Positions 49,910 through 58,835 of a DNA stretch of 64,000 nucleotides are shown here, piece by piece (the first letter of the stretch is position 1; each line of letters begins with the position of its first letter). A program made the translations under genes and the position numbers. Under the pieces are notes generated by a model, which made no database searches, was not told the origin of the DNA, and saw only the letters and a list, made by a program, of their open reading frames with translations. This DNA comes from Chloroflexota bacterium (lineage in GTDB: Bacteria; Chloroflexota; Dehalococcoidia; Tepidiformales; Tepidiformaceae): contig JAPOQN010000005.1 in the NCBI GenBank assembly GCA_026710655.1, forward strand, positions 124,001-188,000. The letters are read 5' to 3'.

Positions 49910-50761
49910 GTGGAGCGGCGGCGTTTGCGGGAGCTACTCGAATCGGACCCGCCCGTATTCGCGCCGGTGTGCCTCGACCCGCTGACGGCGCGCACGCTGG
50001 AGGGGCTGGGATACGGGGCGGCGTACCTGAGCGGGGGCGCGCTCGGCTTCCAGCTGGCGGTCTCGGAGGCGTTGCTGACGCTGACGGAGATGGCGGAGAC
50101 GGCGCGGCGGATCACGGCGCGGTCGTCGATTGCGCTGATCGTCGACGGGGGCGTGGGGTTCGGGGACGCGGTCCATGCCAGCCGGGCTGTTGCGGAGATC
50201 GAGGCAACGGGGGCGGCGGCGATCGAACTGGAGGACCAGGTGGCGCCGAAGCGGGCGCATCACCACAAGGGGGTCGAGCACCTGGTGTCGGTGGAGACGA
50301 TGGTGGGGAAGCTGGAGGCGGCGGTGGCGGCGCGGCGGGACCCCAAATTCCTCATCATCGCGCGGACGGGGGCGGTGCGGAACGAGTCGTACGAGGCGGC
50401 GGTGGAACGGGGGCGGGCGTACCGGGCGGCGGGGGCGGACCTCGTGATGCTGCGGCCCGAGACCGCTGAGCAGTGGCGGGACGCGGTGACGGCGATCGAC
50501 GCGCCCCTGGCGGCGATGGCCTCGTTCGGGAGCCGCACGCGGGCGGAGTGGGAGGGGCTGGGCTGGCCCCTCGTCATCGACCCGTTCACGGGCCAGGTGG
50601 CAGGGTGGCTGGCGGCACGGGAGGCTGCCCGGCACTTCCTCGATGAGGGGGTGAGCGGGGAGGATGAGGCGGCGATCGGGGCGGGCTACGAGGCGATCAA
50701 GCAGGCAGCCGGGATGGACGCGCTGTACGCGATCGAAGAACGCACGACGGAACGGGGGTAA
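49910..50761 (+). CDS. Isocitrate lyase/PEP mutase superfamily protein, atypical active site
   Basis: TIM-barrel C-C or C-P bond enzyme family, 283 aa. The framework is clear: AAYLSGGALG, ALIVDGGVGFGD, IELEDQVAPKR and IIARTGA. Three family landmarks have changed: VDADTGFG reads VDGGVGFG (second Asp lost at 81), KRCGH reads KRAHH (114-118) and IARTDA reads IARTGA. It is thus not an isocitrate or methylisocitrate lyase of the usual kind; a PEP-mutase or oxaloacetate-decarboxylase-like relative with altered chemistry is more likely. GTG start, third gene of the operon. Confidence 0.82.
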   Translation: MERRRLRELLESDPPVFAPVCLDPLTARTLEGLGYGAAYLSGGALGFQLAVSEALLTLTEMAETARRITARSSIALIVDGGVGFGDAVHASRAVAEIEATGAAAIELEDQVAPKRAHHHKGVEHLVSVETMVGKLEAAVAARRDPKFLIIARTGAVRNESYEAAVERGRAYRAAGADLVMLRPETAEQWRDAVTAIDAPLAAMASFGSRTRAEWEGLGWPLVIDPFTGQVAGWLAAREAARHFLDEGVSGEDEAAIGAGYEAIKQAAGMDALYAIEERTTERG

Positions 50762-50764
50762 CCG

Positions 50765-51253
50765 ATGACTGCGGGCAGCGACGGGGATTTCGTCTTCGAG
50801 GGACAGGGCGAATTCGAGATTGTGATGGCGTTCAGCTTCGACGCATCGCCGGAGCGGGTCTTCGCGGCCTGGAACGACACATCCGGGATGGCGAACTGGT
50901 ACGGCCCGGAAGGTCACGAGCTGATCGTGGCGGAGCAGGACTTTCGGGTGGGCGGCTCCTGGCGGTACGGAACCCGCGACGAGGCCGGTGAGGAGACCAT
51001 CCTGTACGGGGTCTACCAGGAGATCGTGCCCGGCTCGCGCATGGTCAACACGGAGATCTTCGCGGGGATGCCGGATTTCGAGACGACCGTGACCTCCACG
51101 TTCGAGGCGGAGGGGGAGGGGACGCGGCTGACGGCGGTGGTCCTGCACCCCATGACGGAGTCCCGCGATGGGGCCATGGCCTCGGGGATGGAGCAGGGCG
51201 TGCGGCAGACGTTCGAGCGGTTCGCGGCTCACCTGGCGGCCACGCAGGAGTGA
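50765..51253 (+). CDS. SRPBCC / AHSA1-like protein
   Basis: START-like helix-grip protein, 162 aa, 3 bp after the previous stop. It begins FEIVMAFSFDASPERVFAAWNDTSGMANWYGPEG, followed by the beta-rich GGSWRYGTRDEAG and the long C-terminal helix AMASGMEQGVRQTFERFAAHL. These proteins bind hydrophobic ligands or act as small-molecule cyclases or isomerases. In this operon it may bind the CoA-pathway substrate. Its end overlaps the next gene's GTG. Confidence 0.83.
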   Translation: MTAGSDGDFVFEGQGEFEIVMAFSFDASPERVFAAWNDTSGMANWYGPEGHELIVAEQDFRVGGSWRYGTRDEAGEETILYGVYQEIVPGSRMVNTEIFAGMPDFETTVTSTFEAEGEGTRLTAVVLHPMTESRDGAMASGMEQGVRQTFERFAAHLAATQE

Positions 51254-51975
51254 CCTACCCAAGGACGCTCGCGGTCCCGCTGGACGTGGCGGTGCGGGAG
51301 GGGGAGGACGGGGAGTGGGTGGCGTGGCGGGTGCGAGCGCCGGGGAACATTGACTACGGGTTTGCGCGGGGGGAGCGGCCGGAGGGGTGCCTTGAGGCAT
51401 TCCTGGGGCTGGAGGATGCGCCGCTGGTGGAGTTCGAGGGATTCGTCAGGCGGTGGGGGGTGCTCGGCATCTGCGCGGAGCACGGGCTTCCGGGGATACA
51501 CGCCGGCTGCGCGCCTCGCGACGGCGAGAGCGCGAACGACCTGTTTCCGCGCACGTCCCTGACGGAGGGGTGGACGGTGCCGCTGCGCCTCTACCAGGAG
51601 CCGGTGGCGCCGTGGCGGGAGATGGCGGGCACGTTCGGGGCGGCGATCCGGGTGGGGCGGGCGCTGCGGGGCGGGGAACCGGGCCTGCCGGTCGATCTGG
51701 CCCGGCTGTTCGGGGAGGGCTCGGCGGGGATGTCGGGGACAGCGCGGGCGGTGGGGGAGCAGCGGGAGCGGCTGGGGGCGTTGGTCAACGGGTGGCTGAC
51801 GGTGGCGGGGGGGGGACCGGTGTTCACGTGGCCGTTCACAGCCGACTCACCGGCGCTGGCGCTGGACGCGCGGGCGGGTGCGGGCGGGGAGGACGGGTTT
51901 GTATGGCCGGCACGGTCGCTCCACCCGGAACTGCTCACGCAGCTCGTGGGGGAGCTGGCGGGAACGGCACGGTAG
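51250..51975 (+). CDS. Conserved-looking protein of unknown function, last gene of the operon
   Basis: I do not recognise this 241-aa protein. There is no signal peptide or membrane helix. It starts with a beta-like stretch (TLAVPLDVAVREGEDGEWVAWRV), has a Cys/His cluster (CAEHGLPGIHAGC, about 75-87) that could bind metal or form a disulfide, and ends with an amphipathic Leu-rich helix. The GTG overlaps the SRPBCC stop by 4 bases, so it belongs to the operon. Codon use resembles its neighbours. Confidence 0.65.
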   Translation: MTYPRTLAVPLDVAVREGEDGEWVAWRVRAPGNIDYGFARGERPEGCLEAFLGLEDAPLVEFEGFVRRWGVLGICAEHGLPGIHAGCAPRDGESANDLFPRTSLTEGWTVPLRLYQEPVAPWREMAGTFGAAIRVGRALRGGEPGLPVDLARLFGEGSAGMSGTARAVGEQRERLGALVNGWLTVAGGGPVFTWPFTADSPALALDARAGAGGEDGFVWPARSLHPELLTQLVGELAGTAR

Positions 51976-52031
51976 TCCTGTTCGCCCGGGCACGACCCCG
52001 ACCGGTGGGAGACCACACGCGTCGAACCCTG

Positions 52032-52580
52032 TCAGTCACGTGGCCAACGCTCCCCGTCGACCTCGAGATACTTGATGCGGGCGACACCATCGCGGGAGAC
52101 CACAACATGGACATCCGGAAGCGACGGCAGCACACCGGTACCCTGGGGGACGAAGTACTCGCCGAGATTGGGATACTCGACGCGGAGGGGCGACTCATCA
52201 ACGACACGCACGCGGATCGCAACCCATCCGCGGTCCCACCCGTCCTCATCCAGGTTCCGGTCGCGGAGGGTGATGGGCTCCCAGTAACGGCCCTGCTGCG
52301 CGAAGACGACGTAGATCTCCTCACCGGCTCGCGGGCGGGCGCCAGCGAGGCCATCCAGCCGTTCGGCGCGGTAGCTGAGAATCACGTAGTCGCCACGAAG
52401 AGGATCGCGCGGGTCGACGGGCATGGATTCGAGCACGATGTCGACGCCTGTCTGTCGACCTTCCTCGACGAAGATCACCCCGAGCACCAGCGCCACCTGA
52501 AGCCCGACGATGAGGCTGAACACTGCGAGGCGGCGTCTCCTGATGAGTGCGCGCACCTCAGCGTCCCACCGGAGCGTCAC
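52032..52580 (-). CDS. GDYXXLXY-motif membrane protein
   Basis: 182-aa protein with one N-terminal membrane helix (LAVFSLIVGLQVALVLGVIFV) and an outer domain carrying DPLRGDYVILSYRAERL, the GDYXXLXY motif that names the family. It commonly sits beside DUF2157 genes, as here: its start overlaps the end of the DUF2157 gene by 23 bp. The function of the pair is unknown; membrane-associated sensing or scaffolding has been guessed. Confidence 0.85.
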   Translation of the reverse strand: MTLRWDAEVRALIRRRRLAVFSLIVGLQVALVLGVIFVEEGRQTGVDIVLESMPVDPRDPLRGDYVILSYRAERLDGLAGARPRAGEEIYVVFAQQGRYWEPITLRDRNLDEDGWDRGWVAIRVRVVDESPLRVEYPNLGEYFVPQGTGVLPSLPDVHVVVSRDGVARIKYLEVDGERWPRD

Positions 52581-53790
52581 CTGCCGGGGTCTCCATGCGC
52601 CGGCTCAGCCGGCGGCGGCTCAGCTCAAACAGGAACGCAAGCGCGAGTAACAGGACGCCGGCGCCAGCGAAGACTGCGCCGGTCTGGGAGTAGTCGCTGA
52701 AGAGGTCGAAGTATCTCGAGAGGATGAACAGGCCGAGGAAGAGGAGTGCGGTGTTGACCCAGGACTCGCGCCGCGACACCAGCCCGAGCCAGACCATGGA
52801 AGCGGTCAGCAGACACGCCCCCAGCCAATAACCAAGCGTGGTGAGGATGAATGTCTCTTCAGCGCCACCCCGGGGGTTGAGGGCCGCCGCAACCGTCCAG
52901 ATCAGGAGCAGCAGCAGCGTGACCAGACCCAGCAGGAGCGGTGGTCGCAGCCGATCGGCGATCGGCGGCCAACCGAGCTGCGCTTCGGCGCGGATAGCGG
53001 TCGCAAACAGGGCCAGAGCGACGAAGCACATCGGCGCCAGCAGGAGGAGGATGGCCGGGACGACGGGTACGGCGCTTTCGATGCCGAAGTGGCGGTAGAA
53101 GCCCAGCAGATACACAGCGGCGGCGATCAGGATGCCGCCGACGAGTTCGAAGGGCGGCGAGAGGGACGCGTAGAGGCCGCGCCTCTGGAGCGCGGCAAGG
53201 ACGACGAGCCACGAGCCAACCCCAAGGAGCAGCAACAGCGTGTTCTCTCCCGCAGCTTCGAGCGGGGAGCCGCTTCGCTGGCTCTCCGCGATCAGCCAGA
53301 CGGTGAACAGCACCGCCGCGACAAAGGCGTGGCTGCGCGAGACGAAGAGGTAGGCCAGCGCAATCGCGGCGGCGAGCACCGGCAAGAGCAGCGGCGCGGG
53401 ATTGAACTCGATGTGGTACTGCTGGCTAATCAGGGCGAGGTTGCCGAGGAGGACGCCGACCCCGAGGAGCAGCAAAGCCTCGCCAGTGCGCACCAGCCCG
53501 AACGGTCCGTTTCGCAGCCAGTACCCGCCGCTGTAGCAGGCGATCAGCAGCACTATCCCCGTCGCCAGCTTCGGCAGCTTCCCGATTTCATCCCAGTTTT
53601 GCGAGATCACGAGCACGAGCCCGAGAAAGACGAGTGCAGCCCCAAGCACCGCCAGGATCGTTACGACGCGGTACCTGTGACCTGCCGCCGCCGCTTCGAA
53701 TTCGAGGATTTCCTGCCGTTGATCGGCCGACACGATCCCCGCGTCCACCCACTCCGCCGCCCGGCGATCGAGTCCCTGGCGCAACGGCAT
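52558..53790 (-). CDS. DUF2157 membrane protein
   Basis: 410-aa polytopic protein. A soluble N-terminal segment (LDRRAAEWVDAGIVSADQRQEILEFE) is the DUF2157 signature, followed by ten or so hydrophobic helices from residue about 40 to 395 and a short basic tail. Its activity is unknown. It is translationally overlapped with the GDYXXLXY gene, so the two very likely form a complex. The upstream gap to 53908 is short and holds nothing recognisable. Confidence 0.85.
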   Translation of the reverse strand: MPLRQGLDRRAAEWVDAGIVSADQRQEILEFEAAAAGHRYRVVTILAVLGAALVFLGLVLVISQNWDEIGKLPKLATGIVLLIACYSGGYWLRNGPFGLVRTGEALLLLGVGVLLGNLALISQQYHIEFNPAPLLLPVLAAAIALAYLFVSRSHAFVAAVLFTVWLIAESQRSGSPLEAAGENTLLLLLGVGSWLVVLAALQRRGLYASLSPPFELVGGILIAAAVYLLGFYRHFGIESAVPVVPAILLLLAPMCFVALALFATAIRAEAQLGWPPIADRLRPPLLLGLVTLLLLLIWTVAAALNPRGGAEETFILTTLGYWLGACLLTASMVWLGLVSRRESWVNTALLFLGLFILSRYFDLFSDYSQTGAVFAGAGVLLLALAFLFELSRRRLSRRMETPAGDAPVGR

Positions 53791-53907
53791 GTCGCATCTC
53801 CTCGCACCAGGACGCCCGCGCGTCGCGGATAGTACCAGCCTGCAGACGCACCCACGCCGTGGGGTGAGGTGGCCGGCGCGCGGGGGCAGGCCCGGGGCGC
53901 TCTCCCC

Positions 53908-55632
53908 CTACTCGGGGAGGACGCAGAGCTCCAGCGCCGAGGGGTGGGCTTCGTCGTGAAGGACGTACTGGAGGGCGGGCCAGATCTCGGTCTCAGTCGC
54001 GAGGGGGCCGCCGGTGTTGGGGTTCGTGTCGAAGCGGGGGAAGTTCGACGAGGAGACCTCGATGCGGATGCGGTGGCCGGGGGCAAAGACGATGGCGGTA
54101 CTGGCGAGGTCGATCTCGTAGCGGGCGGGCTCGCCCTCGGGAACGGGGGAAGGCTCGCTGAGCGAGTCGCGGAAACGGGCGCGGATGATGCCATCGCAGA
54201 CCGAGACGGGGCGGCCGTCGGGTTGGACGTCGACAAGCTTGGCCGTGAAGTCGGTGTCGGGCGCGTCGGTGACGGTCCAGAGGACGACCTTGACGGGTCC
54301 GGCGACCACGAGGGGCTCTTCGAGCGGGTCGCTGGTGTAGCAGAGCACATCGTCGCGGGCCTCGATACAGGACTGGTCGCGCGGGCCGGGGAGGCCGATG
54401 CCGGCGTGGAGGGTGGGGCCGCCCTCGCTGGGGACGGGGCGGAGGGGGTCGTAGAAGAAGCGGTCGGGGACCTGGTCGCCGGGAGGCGGAGTAGTCACGA
54501 GGGCGCCATCGCCACGGGCGCTGTTGGCGTTTCCACCGCTGTGCAGGTACCAGCTCTCGGCCTTCGCCTCGGAGGGCGGCCACTGCTCGCTCTGGCGCCA
54601 CTCGTTCGCGCCCATGAGGAAGTAGCGCACGGCAGGGAGGTCGGCAGCGGCGCCCTTGAGGTGCTGGTCGAGGAAGCGGTTGTAGTCGAGGACGGCGCCG
54701 GACATGGCGGCGGCGGCGGTGGGGCCGAAGTCGCGCTCGCCGAGGTAGCGGTCGTAGTAGGCGTGGGACCAGGGGCCCATGAGGAGGTGGTGGGCGGCGG
54801 GGGAGGCGGCGTTCATGCCCTGGAAGTTGCGGACGGTGCCGATGCCGAAGATGTCGAACCAGCCGCCCACGTGATACATGGGGATCTCGTAGCGGGAGTA
54901 GTCATCGGAGTGGCGGAGGGCCTCCCAGTAGTCGTCGCGGCGGTTGTGGCCGATCCAGTCGCGGTACCAGGGGGCGAGGGCGGGCTGGGAGAGGCCGGGC
55001 ATGGCAGCGAGGGGCCGCGTGCGGGCGGTCTCGTGGGGGTCGAGGAGGGCCTGGGCGGCGGCGGCGAGGTGGTCGGGATCGAGGCCGCGGTCGCGGCCGA
55101 GGGCCTGGGCGGCGGCAAGCCCGAGTCCCCAGAAAGTGGTGAATCCGAGCTGGAGGGCGCCGCCCTGGTAGGTCCAGCCGTCGTAATAGTCGTCGGCAGT
55201 GATGATGGGGATGGCGCACTTGAGGGAGGGCGGCTTCGCCTTCGCGGCGAGCAGGGTTGTCGCACCCACGTAGGAGGGACCGTAGACGGCGACACCGCCC
55301 TCGCACCAGGGCTGGGCGGCAAGCCACTCGACGGAGTCGTAGCCGTCGGCGGCCTCGTTCACGAAGGGGTTGAACTCGCCCTCGGAGGAGAAGCGGCCGC
55401 GGACATCCTGGACGGCGACGGCGTAGCCGCGCTCGGCGAGCTTGAGGGCGGAGGGCATGATGGGCAGGGCGGCGGCCGCGAACACCTCCTTGTCGTAGGG
55501 GGTGCGGGTGATGATGCCGGGCACGGGGTCGCCCTCGGCGGGGCGAAAGATGTCGGCGTAGGTGACGACGCCGTCGCGGAGGGGGATGGCGACGTTCTTC
55601 TCGACGAGGACGCGCGAGACGGTGGGTGACAT
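53908..55632 (-). CDS. CocE/NonD family hydrolase (copy 2)
   Basis: 574-aa hydrolase, paralogous to the one at 40815. The nucleophile is Ser120 in AVYGPSYVG, and the C-terminal jelly-roll domain keeps VAGPVKVVLWTVTDAPDTDFTAKLVDV and RIEVSSSNFPRFDTNPNTGG. ATG 55632 is chosen because upstream residues only mirror the neighbouring reductase gene. It is cytoplasmic, with no signal peptide. Substrate specificity cannot be inferred. Confidence 0.87.
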   Translation of the reverse strand: MSPTVSRVLVEKNVAIPLRDGVVTYADIFRPAEGDPVPGIITRTPYDKEVFAAAALPIMPSALKLAERGYAVAVQDVRGRFSSEGEFNPFVNEAADGYDSVEWLAAQPWCEGGVAVYGPSYVGATTLLAAKAKPPSLKCAIPIITADDYYDGWTYQGGALQLGFTTFWGLGLAAAQALGRDRGLDPDHLAAAAQALLDPHETARTRPLAAMPGLSQPALAPWYRDWIGHNRRDDYWEALRHSDDYSRYEIPMYHVGGWFDIFGIGTVRNFQGMNAASPAAHHLLMGPWSHAYYDRYLGERDFGPTAAAAMSGAVLDYNRFLDQHLKGAAADLPAVRYFLMGANEWRQSEQWPPSEAKAESWYLHSGGNANSARGDGALVTTPPPGDQVPDRFFYDPLRPVPSEGGPTLHAGIGLPGPRDQSCIEARDDVLCYTSDPLEEPLVVAGPVKVVLWTVTDAPDTDFTAKLVDVQPDGRPVSVCDGIIRARFRDSLSEPSPVPEGEPARYEIDLASTAIVFAPGHRIRIEVSSSNFPRFDTNPNTGGPLATETEIWPALQYVLHDEAHPSALELCVLPE

Positions 55633-55676
55633 TGTTTGGCTGGCCTCCCGGCGGCATCGTACGCGGGGCGGCGGGG

Positions 55677-56624
55677 TCAGGCGGGGACGGGGGCGGCGGG
55701 ATCGAGGAGGCCGGCGTCTTTCAGCTCGGGCCAGAGGGCGGAAGGGATGGGGGTCTCGACCATGCCGGCGTTCTCCTCGACCTCGGCCACGGAGGCGGCG
55801 CCGGGGATGACGGCGGCGACGGCGGGGTGGGCGAGGATGAACTGGAGGGCGGCGGCCTTGAGGGGCACGCGGTGGCGGTCGCAGACGGCCTTGATGGCGC
55901 GGGCGCGATCGAGCATCTGCGGGGGCGCGGTGCGGTAGTTGTAGCTGGCGGCGGCGTCGAGGTCGGAGGCAAGGATGCCGCTGTTGTAGGGGCCGCCAGC
56001 GATGACGCTGATGCCGTTCGCCTCGCAGTAGGGGAGGAACTCGGCGAGGGCGGTCTGCTCGAGCAGGGTGTAACGCCCGGCAAGGAGGAAGCAGTCGAGG
56101 GGAAGCTCGCGGGCGAAGCGCAACTCCAGCTCCCACTGGTTCATACCGGCGCCGATGGCCCCGATGAGGCCCTGCTCGCGCAGCTCGATGATGGCGGGGA
56201 AGGCCTCGCGGATGGCCTGATCGGCGTGGTCGTCGGGGTCGTGCACGAGAAGGATGTCGACGCGGTCGAGGCCAAGCCGTTCGAGGCTGGTCTCGAAGGA
56301 GCGCAGGACGCCGTCGCGGGTGAAGTCGAAGTGCCACGGTTCTTCGCCGCCGACATCCTCCTGGAGGAGGCGTCCAACCTTGGTCGAGAGCACGAATTCG
56401 GAGCGATCGAGACGGGCGAGGGGATTGCGGTAGCGGCGTTCGCTCTCGCCGAGGCCGTACATGGGGGCAGTATCGAAGTAGCGCACGCCGGTCTCGTGGG
56501 CGCGGTCGATGAGGGCCTCGGCTTCGCTGCGGGGGGCGTCGCGGGCAAGGAAGACGCCGCCGAGCCCGAGGCAGGTGACTTCGAGGGAGGTGCGTCCGAT
56601 CGGGCGGGTATCCGTGGCCTTCAC
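55677..56624 (-). CDS. Aldo/keto reductase, L-fucose/L-galactose dehydrogenase type
   Basis: 315-aa (beta/alpha)8 enzyme with RPIGRTSLEVTCLGLGG, the catalytic Asp and Tyr in YFDTAPMYGLGESERR, Lys in LSTKVGR and His in VHDPDD. It resembles the L-galactose/D-threo-aldose dehydrogenase branch in the DTAPxYGxGxSE motif and in the C-terminal arrangement. The GTG start has no Shine-Dalgarno sequence; TATCAT lies 7 bases before it. It follows the methyltransferase gene. Confidence 0.87.
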   Translation of the reverse strand: MKATDTRPIGRTSLEVTCLGLGGVFLARDAPRSEAEALIDRAHETGVRYFDTAPMYGLGESERRYRNPLARLDRSEFVLSTKVGRLLQEDVGGEEPWHFDFTRDGVLRSFETSLERLGLDRVDILLVHDPDDHADQAIREAFPAIIELREQGLIGAIGAGMNQWELELRFARELPLDCFLLAGRYTLLEQTALAEFLPYCEANGISVIAGGPYNSGILASDLDAAASYNYRTAPPQMLDRARAIKAVCDRHRVPLKAAALQFILAHPAVAAVIPGAASVAEVEENAGMVETPIPSALWPELKDAGLLDPAAPVPA

Positions 56625-56631
56625 GGCGGGG

Positions 56632-56637
56632 ATGATA
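56632..56637 (-). promoter_or_regulatory. -10-like TATCAT, leaderless start of aldo/keto reductase
   Basis: On the minus strand TATCAT is followed by 7 bases and the GTG. It lies in the 25-bp gap after the methyltransferase gene. No -35 is recognised. Confidence 0.4.
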
Positions 56638-56649
56638 GCGGGCGGGCGC

Positions 56650-57477
56650 CTACTCGGGTTTGCGGGCGCGGATCGAGTACGCGAGGGGGATGCTGTCGCG
56701 GTGGCCGGGGAGCACCCACGTGCCCGGATTCTCCCCGGGTTCCATCCAGCGGAAGGCTTCCCAGCAGAGGTGGTCGAACTCGTGCAGGAACTCGATAACG
56801 AGGCCGGCCTGGGCGATGGCCGTGACGATCGAGCCGATGGGGTGGCTCCACTCATAGGTCTCGTTCTCAACCGTGACGGCGGTGGGGTCGGCGTAGGTGC
56901 CGGGGTCGTCCCAGCGGTCGGGGTCGGGACCGTGGAAGTAGGGGTAACGCACGGAGAAGCCGCTCTCGGCCTCGTCGTCGAAGACGTGGGCGAAGGGGTG
57001 GCCCTCGCGCAGGTAGAGGAAGCCGCCGGGCTCGAGCAGGGTCGCGACGACCTGGGCCCAGCGGGGGATGTCAGGCAGCCAGGTGAGGACGCCGCGGCTG
57101 GTGTAGACGATATCGAAGGTGCGGCCCCCGAGGGCTTCAGGGGCGTCGTAGACGTTGGCCTCGACGAACTCGGCTTCGATACCGGTCTCGGCGGCAAGCT
57201 GGCGGGCGGCGGCTACGCCTTCCGGGGAGAAGTCGAGGCCGGTGACGTTCGCGCCGAGGCGGGCCCAGGAAAGGGTGTCCATGCCGAAATGGCACTGGAG
57301 GTGGAGCAGCGACTTGCCAGCGACATCGCCGACTTCCGGGATCTCCCCAGGCTCGAGCACGTTCCTGCCAGCGAGGAAGCCCTCGACATCGTAGAAGGGC
57401 GTGCGCCGGTGGATGGGGACGCGCTCGTCCCAGTGGCGTCGGTTCGCAGCGAACCAGCTTTCGGTATCTGTGCTCAT
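56650..57477 (-). CDS. Class I SAM-dependent methyltransferase
   Basis: 275-aa Rossmann-fold methyltransferase. Motif I is LLHLQCHFGMDTLSWARLGANVTGLDFS, with the acidic residue binding SAM; DIVYTSRGVLTWLPD is the motif IV region. The ATG overlaps the upstream P450 stop by 4 bases (ATGA), so the two are translated together and may modify the same molecule. The acceptor atom cannot be deduced. Confidence 0.87.
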   Translation of the reverse strand: MSTDTESWFAANRRHWDERVPIHRRTPFYDVEGFLAGRNVLEPGEIPEVGDVAGKSLLHLQCHFGMDTLSWARLGANVTGLDFSPEGVAAARQLAAETGIEAEFVEANVYDAPEALGGRTFDIVYTSRGVLTWLPDIPRWAQVVATLLEPGGFLYLREGHPFAHVFDDEAESGFSVRYPYFHGPDPDRWDDPGTYADPTAVTVENETYEWSHPIGSIVTAIAQAGLVIEFLHEFDHLCWEAFRWMEPGENPGTWVLPGHRDSIPLAYSIRARKPE

Positions 57478-58829
57478 GGCTGGAGCGGCCTGAACGTGAG
57501 GGGAAGCGATTCGAGGCCGCGGACAACGTACCACGCAGGCCAGCGGGGCTCGAAACGGGCGGAATCGATGCGGATGTCGTCCATACGGGCGAGGAGCGTT
57601 TCGAAGGCGAGGCGGCCTTCGAGGCGAGCAAGGGGCTGGCCGGGGCAGAAGTGGGGGCCGTGGCCGAAGGCGACGCTGTGGCGAGCGTTCTCGCGGTGGG
57701 GATCGAAGGCGGCCGGTTCGTCGAAGCGCTCGGGGTCGCGGTTGGCGGCGGCGTAGACGAGCCAGACGACCGATCCGGCGGGGATCTCGACACCGTCGAC
57801 GACGGCGTCGCGCTTGGCGTAGCGGAACAAGCCCTGGACGGGCGAGGCGTAGCGGAGGACCTCGTCGATGAAGGCGGGTATCTCGGCGCGTTTCTCACGG
57901 AGGCGGTCCTGGAGGTCGGGTTGCTCGGCGAGGAGCTGCATGGCGTTCGTGAGCAGGTCGGTGGTGGTGCCGTTGCCGGCGCCGTAGACGACGCTGGAGA
58001 CCTCGACGAGCTCTTCCAGCTCGGGCAGGGTGCCGTCGCGGAAGCGGGCGGTAGCGATCTGGGTGAGGATGTCGGACCGGGGGTGGGCGCGACGGTCGCG
58101 CATGTAGTCGAGGAACTGGCGGTCGTTGGGGGTGAGGGAGTCGGGGCCGGCGCCGGGGGCGCGCTCGTTGCGAATGCGATCGCGCATGGCGCTGTTGTCG
58201 CTCTGCTCGGGACGCGAGGTCACCCCGGCGGCGCTGCGCTGGCGGAACTGCTCGCGCAGGCGGTCCTGCTCCTCGCGGGGGATGCCGAACAGCTCGGTGA
58301 TGACGAAGAACGGGTAGAGCGAGGAGAACTGCGAAACGAACTCGACCTCGCCGGCGGAGGCGAAGTCGTCGGCCATCTCTTCGGCCATCTCGCGCAGGCG
58401 GGGTTCGATCTCCTGCTGGCGGGAGGCGGTGAAGAGGCGGTTGGCGACGGAGCGGAGGTCGGTGTGGCGGGGTGGGTCGGCGGTGAGCACGGGGATGAAG
58501 CCGAAGGGCGTCTCCTCGCGCCACGTCTCCAACTCGCCGGTCACGTCGGCCTCGCCGAAAGGACAGCCCTCGGGGCGCTGGGGGAGCACGTCGACCGCCC
58601 AGGGGCCGTAGGCGGAGACGGCGGCGGAGAAGTCGTCCGTGCGCTGCGAGACCTCGAGGATGTCGGCGTAGCGGGTCACGACGAAGACGCCGTAGTGCGG
58701 CTCACGGACGATAGGGCCGCGGTCGCGGGCGGCCTCGTAGAAGGGGTGGGGATCGGCGAGCACCTGCGGGTCCGCGTCGAAGAAGCGGGCGGTGTCGAAG
58801 TCGGGCCGGGGGCTGCCGGAAAGGGCCAT
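57474..58829 (-). CDS. Cytochrome P450 (2)
   Basis: 451-aa heme-thiolate monooxygenase. It has VVYGAGNGTTTDLL for the I-helix, ExxR in IDEVLRY, and FGHGPHFCPGQPLAR with the heme ligand Cys395. A roughly 45-residue insertion between the F and I helices (around RQRSAAGVTSRPEQSDNSAM) is unusual. The ATG is 6 bases after TACAAT without a Shine-Dalgarno sequence. It is overlapped by the methyltransferase downstream and diverges from the SDR gene. Confidence 0.9.
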   Translation of the reverse strand: MALSGSPRPDFDTARFFDADPQVLADPHPFYEAARDRGPIVREPHYGVFVVTRYADILEVSQRTDDFSAAVSAYGPWAVDVLPQRPEGCPFGEADVTGELETWREETPFGFIPVLTADPPRHTDLRSVANRLFTASRQQEIEPRLREMAEEMADDFASAGEVEFVSQFSSLYPFFVITELFGIPREEQDRLREQFRQRSAAGVTSRPEQSDNSAMRDRIRNERAPGAGPDSLTPNDRQFLDYMRDRRAHPRSDILTQIATARFRDGTLPELEELVEVSSVVYGAGNGTTTDLLTNAMQLLAEQPDLQDRLREKRAEIPAFIDEVLRYASPVQGLFRYAKRDAVVDGVEIPAGSVVWLVYAAANRDPERFDEPAAFDPHRENARHSVAFGHGPHFCPGQPLARLEGRLAFETLLARMDDIRIDSARFEPRWPAWYVVRGLESLPLTFRPLQP

Positions 58830-58835
58830 CTCGCG

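Noticed and set aside
49910..50761. Isocitrate or methylisocitrate lyase
   Set aside because: The KRCGH signature and the second metal-binding Asp are missing, and the length is shorter than isocitrate lyase.
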